DNA of 64,000 bases from Euglena gracilis (Eukaryota; Euglenida; Euglenophyceae; Euglenales). Under the pieces are notes generated by a model. The model worked only from the letters and a program-made list of their open reading frames with translations. It had not been told where the DNA came from and did no database searches. The translations under genes and the position numbers were made by a program. The DNA lies in NCBI GenBank assembly GCA_039621445.1, contig CP154956.1, positions 58,163,155 through 58,227,154 on the forward strand, written 5' to 3'. Positions 33,432 through 45,209 of the stretch are shown here, piece by piece; position 1 is the stretch's first letter; every line of letters starts with the position of its first letter.

Positions 33432-33466
33432 CGCCCGAACCGGTGTCCAAGACACCGGTTCGGGCG
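33432..33466. repeat. Perfect 16-bp hairpin, CAA loop
   Basis: CGCCCGAACCGGTGTC, CAA, then GACACCGGTTCGGGCG. Perfect arms; CCGGT elements continue beyond on the right. Confidence 0.95.
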
Positions 33467-33867
33467 GGAAACCGGTGACTTGGACTGAAGAAGAGGACAA
33501 CAATGCAAAAGACTAGATTCATGTGGAATTCAGTGCAATGAGGTGCGAGATGACCAATAACAAAAGTTTTAACGAACAGTGCTAGGCAAACACGACAGTA
33601 CCACAGCCGCAGCGATGAAACACAGGCAAACGTTTTGCCAGAGGGATCAGAAAAGGCTAGTTATTTACAATCTGGGTACAGCCAGGAACCATACAGTGGG
33701 ACGCCAAAATGGCCACTCTGGGAGGGCACTTTGGGGGTCAAATTTTGGCCTTCGGCACCAAAGGCGCCGAAGGAAAATGGCCACTTTGAGGGGGGGGTGA
33801 ACCAAAATTTTGCCAAAATTTTGGCCACTTTTGGGGGGGGGGGGACACTTTTGGGGGGGTGAGGGTA

Positions 33868-33962
33868 ATCGACCGACATTAACAAATTCAGCAGGGGCGC
33901 TGGGCGCGAGCGAGCGAAGCAAGCTGCCCGGCCCCTGCTGAATCTGTTAGTGTGGGTCGATT
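33868..33962. repeat. Inverted repeat with ~36-bp arms
   Basis: Left arm starts ATCGACCGACATTAACAAAT and right arm ends with its complement with a few mismatches; the CAGCAGGGGC/GCCCCTGCTG core is perfect. The loop is GCGAGCGAGCG-rich. Confidence 0.9.
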
Positions 33963-35091
33963 TTTCTAAAACCTATTTTGTCTGCACCCGACGCCTGTCT
34001 TAAATTTCATTCGACCGAACCGCCTGGACGGAAATATTGCCAAAAAGGTGGTTTTCGGCCATAAACGGGTGCCTGAATGCAAATCGATTAACCTAAACGG
34101 GCGCCTGAATAGAAATCGATTGACCTAAACGGATTCTGGTGTCTTGGAAATCGACCAACCTTTTTTAGGACGTTTTGTTCCATTCTGGGCATTTTTGGCA
34201 GTATCTAGATTTCCCCAATTCTCCACCAATGAAATTGAAATTCCAGAATTTATTTATTTAAAACTGAATTCAGACGATCGTGATCGTATCCGTTTGTTTC
34301 CATACAGAATTTTGTTAATGTCAACAAAATTGCAACACACGCGTCGGGCCCAGAAAATAGGTTAAATAGTTGCCACATCACCCCTCAATCGAAAGCTTCT
34401 CTTGTCAGACGACCAGCGATGGCAATTGTATCTGGCCAAATTGTGCTTATTCTGAACTTCCAGAAAATGAAACGGGACATCCTAAGTTCAGCCAGTTGTG
34501 GTCATCTGACTGCAAAATTTAGCCTTTGTCTGGTCCAAAATGCTTCCAGCGGAGCCCAGGCACAGGGGGGGGGGGGTCCCGCGGGACCCCATGGCAGAAA
34601 AAAGCAAGTTGGGAACCGCCGCCATCTTAATAAAAATTGTGTAACTGTTTCATTTGTTGACTCGTTGTCCATTTACCAACCGTTGCATGGTATGCAAAGC
34701 AAGTAGCATACTATCTGATTTGCAACTGTACGAAATTGCATCTTTTCAGCAAATATCGTGCCCATCGTGGTTGACATCCATAATGGACGATTAATCGCCC
34801 TAGGCTGAACGATTTGATTCATCGACGATGACAAACGATTGGTCGATTAATCGACGAATCGACTCTACCCCAGTTGTCGAGAATCCCGGAAAAATATTTT
34901 GAAAAGGACCTTTTTTTTAAATAAAATTCAACTTTGGTGCCAGGTCAAATTCAGCCTGGTGGGGCAACGCTGACTTTTTCTCAGACTGGATTTGGGGGTT
35001 CGCTGACTTATTTTTCATTCCAAATCTTTGACACCGCCAAAGGACATTTTTATGCAAGAAAGCCTTTTCCCAACGTGCTGACCTTCAACAG

Positions 35092-35180
35092 CTTGGATTG
35101 GCACAAGATGTTATTCGAGAGCAGTCACTTCTTTCGACCAATTGCCCGCACCTGTCTCATCCATTATACAGGGCATACAA
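35092..35180 (+). CDS. GPD2: G3PDH exon: substrate-domain helix
   Basis: After a TTCAACAG acceptor the frame reads LGLAQDVIREQSLLSTNCPH followed by LSHPL, aligning with the family's EALHERxxLLxxAPHLSxPL segment. Donor GT at 35,181 gives a 2-base overhang; an alternative donor is at 35,154. Exon boundaries are inferred from splice consensus only. Confidence 0.6.
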
Positions 35181-35204
35181 GTCAGATTTTATTTCCAATG
35201 CAAG

Positions 35205-35288
35205 GCACCCACCCACCCACACCCACCCACCCACACCCACCCACACACCCACCCACCCACCCACACACACACACCCATGCACACACAA
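35205..35288. repeat. ACCC/CACA microsatellite
   Basis: Imperfect CACCCACCCA and CACACA repeats inside the intron after the 35.1-kb exon. Confidence 0.95.
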
Positions 35289-35369
35289 GCAGATTCAAAT
35301 GTATTTGATGTATTTGTGATGGCCCAGTTGAAACCCAGAATCTGTTTCAAACAGTCTATTGCTTAAGGG

Positions 35370-35690
35370 TTCGCAGTACCCCCACTGGAGTGCAGCTTGT
35401 CCAAATTTGGCTGGCGGAAACCATAGTGGACCCTCCCCCCTGGGGGGGGGGTCTGCTAGGAGGGCTAGCTGAATTTTTTTCCAGTGCGAAGTGCCAGAAA
35501 TTTTTGGACCCCCAAAACAGGCCAGAAATGAACATTTTGGCCAGTTTTGGGATTTTGGAACAAACTCAGCCAAAGAAAATAAACAACCTCATTTCCACCC
35601 CGGAGAATTTTTTTTTTTTAATCGGGGGGACCCTCGGCCACCTACCACACAGCAAACTGGGCCAGATAAACAAGAAACCTCAGTGCAATT
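35370..35690 (+). repeat. Dispersed repeat, direct copy at 42,085-42,480
   Basis: CTTAAGGGTTCGCAGTACC, CAGCTTGTCCAAATTTGGCT, GCTAGGAGGGCTAGC and TTTTTTGGACCCCCAAAAC-type text recur in the same order at 42,085-42,480. Both are in dehydrogenase introns. Confidence 0.8.
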
Positions 35691-35749
35691 AAGGACTGGG
35701 GGAGGGGGGGTCTAGCTAGTCCATTTTTTTTTGTACCAGTGTCCAGCAA

Positions 35750-36850
35750 AATGACTACCCACCCCCCCCAGGGCAGAACGGGAATCGGCCAAACTGCCAG
35801 GGTGGTGGGTGGGGGGGTCGACTACCCCCCCACCCCATGCATGGTGGGTGGGGGGGTCGACCCCCCCCCCCCACCACCTCTTCCCGTATTTCCGGGAGCA
35901 CCAATTTTTGGACCCCAAGAAATTTATCCCCAAGAAGTTTTTTTTGACCCATTTTGGGACCCACATAGGAGGTCCCCCCAAAAACCCCCCAAATCCCCAT
36001 TTTTTCACACCTTCCAAAAATTCAACAGTTTCTCAAAGTTTTTATTTTGAGAGATTTTTGAAGCAAAAAATGAAATTGAAAATCTCAAAAATTTCCAAGA
36101 GAAAAAATGTCAGTAAAATTTGACTGTGCCAAAATTTGGTCCAATTTTTTTGACCTTCGTTTTTTTTTACCCCCTCCTGAAAACTAAATCCCCCCTACCT
36201 ATAACCCCGGGGGGTTATAGGATCCGGTTTGGTGGTCGGCCCGAGGGGGGGGGGTTATAGGTGGAGGTTATAGGTCCCGGTTTGGTGGTCCAGTCAAAAA
36301 CCGTTGAACCGTTGGCCACGCGGGCCACATTTAATGACTTTTGTCCATGTGCTGGATGTGGAGGAAGAAGAAAAAACAAAAGCAAGCATCCTTGGATTGC
36401 TTCCTGTGTTGAGTAGAAGCATTTCTCACCTTGGCCACGCGCCATTTCGAGTGAGATGTGAATTCTCTTTTCCTGATCTCTGGTTCATGGTTGGCCTTGA
36501 GGGGGGGGTTGTGGGTTCCGGTTTGGTGGTCGGGCCCAAGGGGGGGTTATAGGTGGGGGGGGCTATGGGATGGGGATTACAGGTGGGGGGTTTATTGGGG
36601 GGGGGGTGATATTTCTTTGTGAAAAAAATGAGGTTTGCCATCAAAAAAATCATGTATTTTGGGTTCAATTTTCAAAAAAAATCAAAATTTTCTGCGGCCA
36701 AAATCCCCGTTTCCCCAAAATGGTGAAAATGCTGTGGTGGGTGGGGGGGGTCGACCCCCACCTCTCGGGGGGGTCGGCCCCCACCTCTCGGGTGGGGGGG
36801 GGGTCGGACCCCCATCAGGCCTTTCCATTCCCCCCAGGTCCTTAAGCAAT
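35750..36850 (+). repeat. Left copy of an inverted repeat pair (with 43,420-44,260)
   Basis: 35,750-36,170 and 36,600-36,850 are collinear in reverse complement with 44,260-43,830 and 43,760-43,420. Shared text includes GGGAGCACCAATTTTTGGAC, AAAAATGTCAGTAAAATTTG and GTGGTGGGTGGG. 36,185-36,600 in the left copy is an extra block of GGTTATAGGTGGGG repeats. The right copy has an extra GGCGCCGAAGGCGCC hairpin at ~44,056. Confidence 0.88.
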
Positions 36851-37029
36851 AGCCTGGTTTCAAATTACGGTGGAAAATCGGCGCCTTCACCACACAAGCT
36901 GCTGCAACCAAGAGCATAGGGACCCCCCCCACGACTCATTCCCCATAAACGGACCATGTATGAAAATCTGTAGGGGGGTGCAGAGCCCTTTTTGGGGAAA
37001 CAGGATATGAACTTCCACCCCCCTCTTCC

Positions 37030-37870
37030 CAATCTTCGAGACAAGGCACAGGGGCCATCATTGGTCATGATGGCCATCATTGGTCATCATGGCCATCATT
37101 GGTCATGATGGCCATCATTGGTCATCATGGCCATCATTGGTCATGATGGCCATCATTGGTCATCATGGCCATCCGGGGTCATGATGGCCATCATTGGTCA
37201 TGATGGCCATCATTGGTCATCATGGCCATCATTGGTCATCATGGCCATCATTGGTTATGATGGCCATCATTGGTCATGATGGCCCTCATGGGTCATCATT
37301 CGTCATTGGCCATCATTGGTCATGATGGCCATCCGGGGTCATGATGGCGATCATTGGTCATGATGGTCATCCGGGGTCATGATGGCCATCATTGGTCATG
37401 ATGGCCATCATTGGTCATGATGGCCATCATTGGTCATGATGGCCATCATTGGTCATCATGGCCATCATTGGTCATCATGGCCATCATTGGTCATGATGGC
37501 CATCATTGGTCATGATGGCCATCATTGGTCATGATGGCCATCATGGTCATGATGGCCATCATTGGTCATGATGGCCATCATTGGTCATCATGGCCATCAT
37601 TGGTCATGATGGCCATCATTGGTCATCATGGCCATCATTGGTCATGATGGCCATCATTGGTCATGATGGCCATCATTGGCCATCACCGGTCCTGATGGCC
37701 ATCATTGGTCATGCTGGTCATCCGGGGTCATGGCCATCATTGGTCATGATGGCCATCATTGGTCATCATGGCCATCATTGGTCATTATGGCCCTCATGGG
37801 TCATGATGGTCATCATTGGTCATGATGGTCATCCGGGGTCATGATGACCAATGATGATGATGATGATCAT
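37030..37870. repeat. 19-bp palindromic satellite
   Basis: About 44 copies of a 19-bp unit, GGTCATGATGGCCATCATT, with CATGATGG and CATCATGG variants. Most units contain the perfect palindrome ATGATGGCCATCAT. A His/Gly/Trp-rich ORF over it is a by-product. Confidence 0.97.
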
Positions 37871-37889
37871 TGGCCATGAGGGCCATGAT

Positions 37890-39132
37890 GGGCTGGGGGG
37901 TCGAAAAACGCCCATTTTCGGCTCGAAAACACTTTTTCCTGGTCCAGGAAACCAAAAAACATGGTTTTGGGCAAAAAAATTTTTTTCGATTTTTTTCGAC
38001 TTTTTTGACCCGTTTTTGACCCACAGTCAATGGGTCGGCGGCCCAAAACGGGGCGCCGGCGGGTCGAAAAACGCTCGTTTTCAGCTCGAAAACAGTTTTT
38101 CTGGGTCCGGGAGGCCAAAAAACATCTTTTCGGGCAAAAAAATTTTTTTCGATTTTTTTTCGACTTTTTTGGCCGAGAACGGCTAAGTCGAACAGAGGGA
38201 AAAGTGTACAAAATGGCCTGAAATGGCCCAAATTGGCCAAAAAATGCCCGTATCTCGGGCTGGGCGGGGAGTTGCGGGGAAACCAATATCCCAGTAGACA
38301 GAGCGTTCCAAGGGCTTCAATTTAGGTCTCCGGACATTTCCTTTGATTTTGCATCATTTTCCAGAAATTTTGAAAACATCGATTTTTTGACCCCCCCACC
38401 CCCCGAAAACGGCTAAGTCGAACAGTGGAAAAAGTGTACAAAACGGCCATCTGCGCCGAAAACGGCCGTATCTCGGGCGGGGAGTTGCGGGGAAACCAAT
38501 ATCCCAGTAGACAGAGCGTTCCAAGGGCTTCAATTTAGGTCTCCGGACATTTCCTTTGATTTTGCATCATTTTCCAGAAATTTTGAAAACATCGATTTTT
38601 TGACCCCCCACCCCCCGAAAACGGCTAAGTCGAACAGTGGAAAAAGTGTACAAAACGGCCATCTGCGCCGAAAACGGCCGTATCTCGGGCCAGGCGGGGA
38701 GTTGCGGGGAAATCAAAATACCGGTAGATGGGGCGTTCCAAGGGCTTCAAATTAGGTCTCCGGACATTTCCTTTGGTTTGGCTTCATTTTGGAGATATTT
38801 TGAAAATTGACATTTTTTGGCCGAAATGGCAGAGTCCAAAGGGGGGGGGGGGCTTATCCAGGGGGGGGCGGGTAAATCCTACCGAGTTTGGACCCCTTCG
38901 CGCGTGAATAACTCGGGCCTGGCGGGGAGTTGGGGGTCAAACCCAGGTGATTCGGAAACTAGAAATCCAGTCGCTCGCATCTGGAGAAAAAAATTCCGGG
39001 AACCGGGCCGGGGTCATGGTGATAATCCGCGGTTTTCACGGTCTACCCAGAGGGGGGCGGGGGGGCCGGGGGAGGGGGGGGGCGGGTCCGACCCCCACTT
39101 TTCCCTGGTGGTAAGCTTCGCTCTTACTCTAA
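37890..39132 (+). repeat. Composite repeat, second copy
   Basis: One ~163-bp unit, then three units opening with GGCTAAGTCGAACAG near 38,180, 38,412 and 38,625, then the GTGATTCGGAAACTAG segment and GGTAAGCTTCGCTCTTAC, followed by GATAAGAGCTCAGCGACC. Same order as 9,421-10,322. Confidence 0.9.
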
Positions 39133-39837
39133 AGAGATAAGAGCTCAGCGACCCCCCCTTAATTGAGCATTTGGGTCTGGGGAAAAAATTTAGGCGCCGA
39201 AAAAAACTTTGTCCTTTCTCAAAGCCGAGTTTCGACCCCCCTTATTTGACCCCCCCTTATTTGTGCTCAAATAAAGGGGGGGGTATTTCACGTTGAGGAA
39301 AAATTCATGCTGAATGGCTTGCCAACCCCATGTCCACGATTGGAAAAATAGCTGTCAGATGGGGGAGGGGAAAAAAAATGGCTCATACCCTTGGTTGTAT
39401 CAGCATTCAAAGAGATTTTCTGGTGCAGATGTCCAACATGCCAGCGTTATTGAGAGGTTCAGGGCGGGGTGCTCAGACTGGCTGCCATCACCAGGTGTTG
39501 GGGTCAGGGTCCGTTTTCAAGTTGGCACCTTTTTTTTGGGAAAGGCATAAATTCGCTCAAAATGCACGAATCGCTCGAACAAAATTCAAATCGAACGAAA
39601 AGACAGGCGTGCAGGCCCAAAGTTGGGTTTTTGTTTGTTTGCTAACAGAGCTGCACAGTTTATTTGTGAAAGATCAATTTGGTTGAGGTTGCATTTTGAT
39701 GGGACTTTGGATCAACTGGATTACCCTGATGCGACAAATGACAATCGTGTTGATCAAAATACACTCCACACAATATGTTTTTATTCGGAAGGTTTGTGTC
39801 GAAAGAAATTAATTTATGTGATACATTTGTTGGCCCT

Positions 39838-39928
39838 GCGCTCACCTATGCTCGCTCCTGTGTTTCGCTGGATCGATATCCCCAAGTATTACGTGTCATT
39901 GATCCTTCTCCCAAGGATGACTGGGGCA
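39838..39928 (+). CDS. GPD2: G3PDH exon: PVxxWxxxPYYxxG segment
   Basis: The frame reads SPMLAPVFRWIDIPKYYVSL and then ILLPRMTGA, aligning with the family's LPIMLPVYKWWQLPYYWVG segment. The 3' end is at the GT at about 39,929. The 5' boundary is unclear: the frame is open upstream to an AACAG acceptor at 39,648, which would fit in phase with the previous exon but add about 60 residues not seen in the family. Confidence 0.65.
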
Positions 39929-40740
39929 AGTGCCCAGCAGAGATGGAGACAAATGCGAAGGGGTGACGATTGCCCACCTGCGGGTGGGGGAATTGATAGC
40001 CGAAAATCTCCACAATTTCCGCAATTTGCATCAATTTCCCCCATACTTTCCGTTCTTTTTTTCTCCCCCCTTCTCAGTCCGAGTGTTTGGCGTGGTAAAT
40101 ACAATGACTTTTAACACTTCTTTGGATGGCTCACAAGGAAAGGGTGACCACATTATATTTTTTTTTGCATTTTGTTGCATTTGTTCATTTTATTTATGCA
40201 AAATTGGCAGGTTTTGCATTTTTTGTGTTCTGCTGGGATATTAATTCAACTGAAAAATTCTGCATGATTTTTCCTGAAATAAAGCCTTTCAAATTTCTGT
40301 CTTTTTTGTTGAACAATTTCCATATTTGTGGAATCAGCATGTTCCCAGAATTAGAAAACGTTATGTAATTGTTTTGTAAATTTTTCGGGCTTTTTTTGTT
40401 GAAGAATGTGAATTACGGCTCAACACATACGCTAAGGTGCAATGAAAAAAACAATCCTGGAGAATGTGAAAATTTTCCAAATCCCCCTCCGGCAGAAATG
40501 TGTACACTTGCTCGATTTTCCTGCATTTTTCCCACAATTTTTTTTGAATGTCTCTGTTATCAATCCCGCTGGAACCCGAGACAATGGAATGCGATAACTT
40601 TCTGGAGTTTTGAGACATTTTGAGCATTTTGAAGCCAAAAATTCAACCAAAAAATCCTGGTCCCCATCCCCCGCGGTTGGGATCATAATGCCCCATTTTT
40701 TTAAGGCATTTAGCTGTCACCCCTCCTGGGTCCCAGCAAA

Positions 40741-40964
40741 TGTGGAATCCTAAGCTTTGGTTTACCTTAGCCTCCTACGAGCCTCCTGGGAGGCTGGTTA
40801 CCTTAGCTTCCGAGGAGGCTGCTAGGAGGCTGGTTACCTTGGAGCCTCCGCGGAGGCTGGTTACCTCAGCCTCCTAGGAGACTGGTTACCTTAGCCTCCG
40901 AAGAGCCTCCTCGGAGGCTCCGAGGAGGCTCCTAAGACAACTTAAAAGTTAGGATTCCACTTTT
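40741..40964. repeat. Inverted repeat enclosing GCCTCC/GGAGGC palindromes
   Basis: Outer arms GTGGAATCCTAAGCTT and its complement at 40,940-40,962; between them at least six GAGGCTGGTTACC or CCTCCTAGGAGGCT-type palindromic repeats. Confidence 0.85.
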
Positions 40965-42080
40965 GCGGTAGACCCACCCCTCCCCAGAGTTGGCCCCTGA
41001 ACACAGACAGAGACAAAATGGGCCAGAAACAGAAACAGGACCAGGCCAGAGGACAGGATGAATGTCCACCTCAAACGCGTTCACAGTAAATACATGGGTG
41101 CAGTAGGGTAGACAGCCAAACGCAACAAAGTTGGTGGCAACCTTTGTATTTGAGGTGCGAGGTGCAGGCGAGGATGGGGATTGAACCATAATAATGTGAG
41201 GTGAAAACTGTTGGAGGTAAGAAATGCCTCAAATCTGTGGAAAATTGGTCGAGGCAGTCAAAATCTTCAGGACAGCCATCCAAAAATTCACCATTTCCTT
41301 GCGATGATCACGAACATAAGTGAATATTCTTAATTTGAGGTGTGACAATTCATTCTTGGGTAAATTTAATTTTAAATGGCAGCATCACTCTACATGGCCT
41401 CTCCGGGGGGGGGGGGCAAGTAAAGGCTCCACGTACACAGACAAAAAGGGCCGGAGGCCAACAACAGCGCCAGGCTAGAAAAAGGGATAAAAGGCACCAA
41501 AAAAAAGCGGCCACAGTGCACACAGGGGGCCAAGTGATTGGGGGGGGGGGTCGTATAGGGTGACCCGCCTCCGACCTTTGGGGAAAGTTGGAGTTATTGG
41601 TGGGTCAGGGTGGGTTTGGGTTCCAACCGACGTCCCATCGGGCTCCCATTTTTGGGCAGTTAGGCACAAGGGAAGTTAGGCTGCATTCTGGATGACTTCC
41701 GGCCGAATTTGGGTCGAATGCGGGCATAAGCAAAATGTGTTTTCCAAAATCTTCCTGAAACGGGTCCCCAACTTCCGGCCTGACTTGGTCCTAAAAAGGG
41801 CCAATTTTCGGTGGGCCGATCCTTACCCTAACCGTATTCCTAAAAAAAAAGTGGTTAAAATAGAATTGGTTTACAGCGGATGCAATTAGATCACCCAGAT
41901 CAACAGTTTTGTGCATAAATATTTGATGTTGCATTTTTTTCAGTTTCTCTTTTCAAGGACGCAAACCCCCTGAATGAAGCTTTTAGGACCAGCATTTTGG
42001 ACAGTTGAATGACATCCTAGGTGGGATATAATTTGGCGAGGGGTCCTCAATTTGGGTATTTACATCGAAAAAAATGGGTC
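40965..42080. other. Intron DNA without recognised gene
   Basis: Minus-strand open stretches near 40,932-41,283 (HLKYKGCHQLCCV and nearby) look somewhat protein-like, but no family is recognised and no start or splice pattern is convincing. Confidence 0.4.
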
Positions 42081-42084
42081 CCAG

Positions 42085-42480
42085 GCCTTTGCTTAAGGGT
42101 TCGCGGTACCCCCCCCCCCGGGGGGGCTGGACTCCAGCTTGTCCAATTTGGCTGGTAGGAATTCTAGTGGACCCCCGGGGGGTTTGCTAGCAGGGCTGGC
42201 CAGTGGAAATTTTTTTCCCCAGTAACTGGCGCGAAGAGCCGAGTTTTTTGGGGGGACCCCCAAAACTGGCCAAAAATGCACATTTTTAGCCAGTTTTTTG
42301 GGGTTTTTTTTTGGAACAAAATCAACAAAATCAAACAGCATTAAAAACCTCATTTCCACCTCGGCGCGCAGCACCGGATATTTTTTTTTTCAGTTGGGGG
42401 GACCCCCAGACCCCCCCCCCCAGGGGAGAGGGGGGTTCTAATTTGTTCATTTTTTCCAGCTAGTCCAAATTTCTAACCAG
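42085..42480 (+). repeat. Dispersed repeat, second copy of 35,370-35,690
   Basis: CTTAAGGGTTCGCGGTACC through TTGGGGGGACCCCC; longer C/G runs than the first copy. Confidence 0.8.
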
Positions 42481-42656
42481 TGAAACCCCAGAGGGGTCTT
42501 TAAGCGAAGGCCTGGTCCAACAAAAATGTCCTCGAAATGCTTTTTGTCAACATGACTTGCATTTGCACCCTCCAGGTTTGGGGGTTGAAGGCGGGTTAGC
42601 AACAAACATCCTTGCTCCATCATTCTGCCAGTCGGTGGTCTGGTTTTCCCTCTGAG

Positions 42657-42878
42657 AGACCGAAGCACCTGTCTGCTTCAGAAGCGGCAGAAATCATTCC
42701 ATCACTGGCATCCACCCCAATGAAGGCTGCTTTTCGCTACCTGGACCGTGATTACAATGGCTCCCGCCTCGGGTTGGCATTGAATCTAACCGCTGCTCAC
42801 TGGGGAGCATGCGTTGTGAATCATATCCAAGTCCAGGAATTTGCTATGGAAGAAGGTGGACAGACACAACGATTGAAG
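42657..42878 (+). CDS. GPD2: G3PDH exon: YYDGxxxDxRLxxxLxxTAAxxGA segment
   Basis: The 74-codon exon, bounded by CCCTCTGAG and GAAG|GTATTC, reads KHLSASEAAEIIPSL, then FRYLDRDYNGSRLGLALNLT and AAHWGACVVNHIQVQEF. This corresponds to the family's ALExFPxL...YYDGQxxDARxNxxLxLTAAxxGAxxxNxxEV block, part of the FAD/substrate domain. It starts and ends in phase 0. The family's conserved DGQ is changed to DRDYNG here. Confidence 0.85.
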
Positions 42879-43419
42879 GTATTCATGTTGGACCTGTGAT
42901 CCAGCTGATGTTGATCCCTTAACTCTCACCCCACCCCTTGGCTGGCCTTACGGAGCAAAGCGGATGACGCTCTTCTTCTGGGAGAATTGGAGTGATGCAA
43001 AATTTCAGTCCCCACTCCCCTCAAATTTATCAGTGCCAAGATTTTTCATTGTTTGTGCACCAGCCCCCTGCCCATGTGCATGTTACTCGGGGGGTTTATT
43101 ATTTGGAATGGGTTATATGTGAGTTAAACCCCCAGAGTATATTTGTCATTTCCAAGGCATTTATGATGGGGACGTACAAATGCCCCCCCCCCCCCCCGGG
43201 GCAGGGGCTGACTGGTTTTTTTTACAGAGTGACTGACTGGACCTCCCCCCAGGGTCCTGGAGGCCTTGGTCTGGGCTTTGGCCGACTGAAAACAATTTTT
43301 TCCTCCGGCCCCCCAATAGAAAACTCTTGCCAAGGGTTTTTTAAGACCAGGGGAAGGGACCCCTGGTCTGGTCCCCCCCACCCACCCACCCCCCGGGGAG
43401 GTCCTGGGGGAACCACTCA

Positions 43420-44260
43420 ATTTCCCCCGAAAATGGCCAAAAATTTCGAAAATGCTAAAAATAGCACTTTTTCAAAAATGTTTGACGCTTTCAGTACCGA
43501 AAAGTATAACCCACTCCCCCCTGGGGGGACCCCCGGGGGGGGGGGGCGGGCTCGGCCGTACCCACCCACCTCCCCCCCCTTCCCCCCAGGGCAGAACGGG
43601 AAGGCCTGGTGGGGCGGGGGTCGACCCCCCCACCCACCACAGCATTTTCACCAATTTCAGGACAACAAGGATATTGGCCGGAAAATTTTTTGAAATTTTT
43701 TTGAAAAATGAACCCAAAACACATGATTTTTCTGGTGGAAAACCACATTTTTTTCACAAAAAAATCTCAAGAATTTCAGGGTTAAAAATTGGTAGTTTTT
43801 AGGAGGGGGGGGGTGAAAAAAACGAAGGTTAAAAAAAAGTGGACAAAATTTTGGCACAGTCAAAATTTACTGACATTTTTTCTCGTTGAAATTTTTTGGA
43901 CTTTCAATGGCATTTTTTTTTGCTTCAAAAACCTCTCAAAATCAACATTTTGAGAAAATGTTGTAATTTTGGAAGGTGTGAAAAAAATGGGGTTTTGGGG
44001 GTTTTTTGGGGGGACCCCCTATATGGGTCCCAAAATTGGTCCAACAAAAACACCCGGCGCCGAAGGCGCCAGAAAATTTTTTTCGGGTCCAAAAATTGGT
44101 GCTCCCGGAAATGCGGGAAGAGGTGGAGGGGGGGGGGGTGGTCGACCCCCCCCACCCACCATGCAGGGGGTGGGGGGTGGTCGACCCCCCCACCCACCAC
44201 CCTGGCTGTTTGGCCGATTCCCGTTCTGCCCTGCTCCCCCCTAGGGTGAACAACCAAAAA
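43420..44260 (-). repeat. Right copy of the inverted repeat pair
   Basis: Reverse complement of parts of 35,750-36,850. Several hundred bases between the last matching points are C/G runs with GGTCGACCCCCCCACC blocks. Confidence 0.88.
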
Positions 44261-44329
44261 ACCCCTGTAAAAGACCTTTGAGGTCAAGCTGCAGAAAAAA
44301 CAGGTCAAACTTTAGAAGATCTGCCCAAC

Positions 44330-45005
44330 TGATGACCCCCCCCAAGTAAACCCCCCCCCCAAATAATAAACCCCCCCGGTTTATTATTTGGACACCCGAA
44401 GTCGGGGTCCAGGGGGGGGGTTATTATTTGGGGGGTTTATTATTTGGGCAAAAATTTCGAAGTCAAAATTAGACCCGAAAACCCCTCCACAGGCTCCAAT
44501 TGTCACTTTTTTGGCATTTTTGGGCTTTTTTTGAAAACTGGGTACTTTTTTGGCATTTTTTCTGCACCAATTTGATCCTTTTTTGTGATTTTTTGCAACA
44601 TTTCTGCTAATTTTTGGCTCTTTTTTCCTTTGCCCTCACACCTGCCAGAGGGGGGGTTTATTATTTGGGCGGCCGAAGTCGGTCCTCAGGGGGGGGGTTT
44701 ATTATTTGGGGGGGGGTTATTATTTGGGGGGGGGTTATTATTTGGGGGGGGTTTAATAACCTACCTCTTGCCCCCAACGTCGGGTGTCCAAATAAAAAAT
44801 GGAAGACCCCAGACCTTTCTTTGCATTAGGTTTTCGAGATTTATTCTGACCCAGTTTATCCATTTCTCGTTTTTTTAAAAAAATGTTTCTGATGATTCTT
44901 ATCCCTTTTTTCTTTTCATTTTCTACAGTGCGGGGGGGGGTTATTTGAGCAACCCAACTCGGCCTTCGGGAGGTGGGGAGTGTTATTTGAGGGTTTTATT
45001 ATTTT
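44330..45005 (+). repeat. TTTATTATTTGGGGGG minisatellite
   Basis: Repeats of GGGGGTTTATTATTTGG near 44,360-44,450, 44,655-44,755 and 44,930-45,000, with GTCCAAATAATAA reverse forms. Confidence 0.85.
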
Positions 45006-45209
45006 GGTGCTTTATTGTTGTTTGGAGATGACCCTTGCAATGTGCTTTCAATTGGAAATGATTTGTGTTGAGTGTTTGCAATATTTGTCGTTTTCCGCAA
45101 TTCATGATTGCTGTTTGATGTGTTGCTTGAATGGAATAATCCGAAAGAGAAAGTGTCTTTCTTGCATAAAAGTGTCTTTCCTGCAATGTGCCATGCAACG
45201 TGTCCTCAG

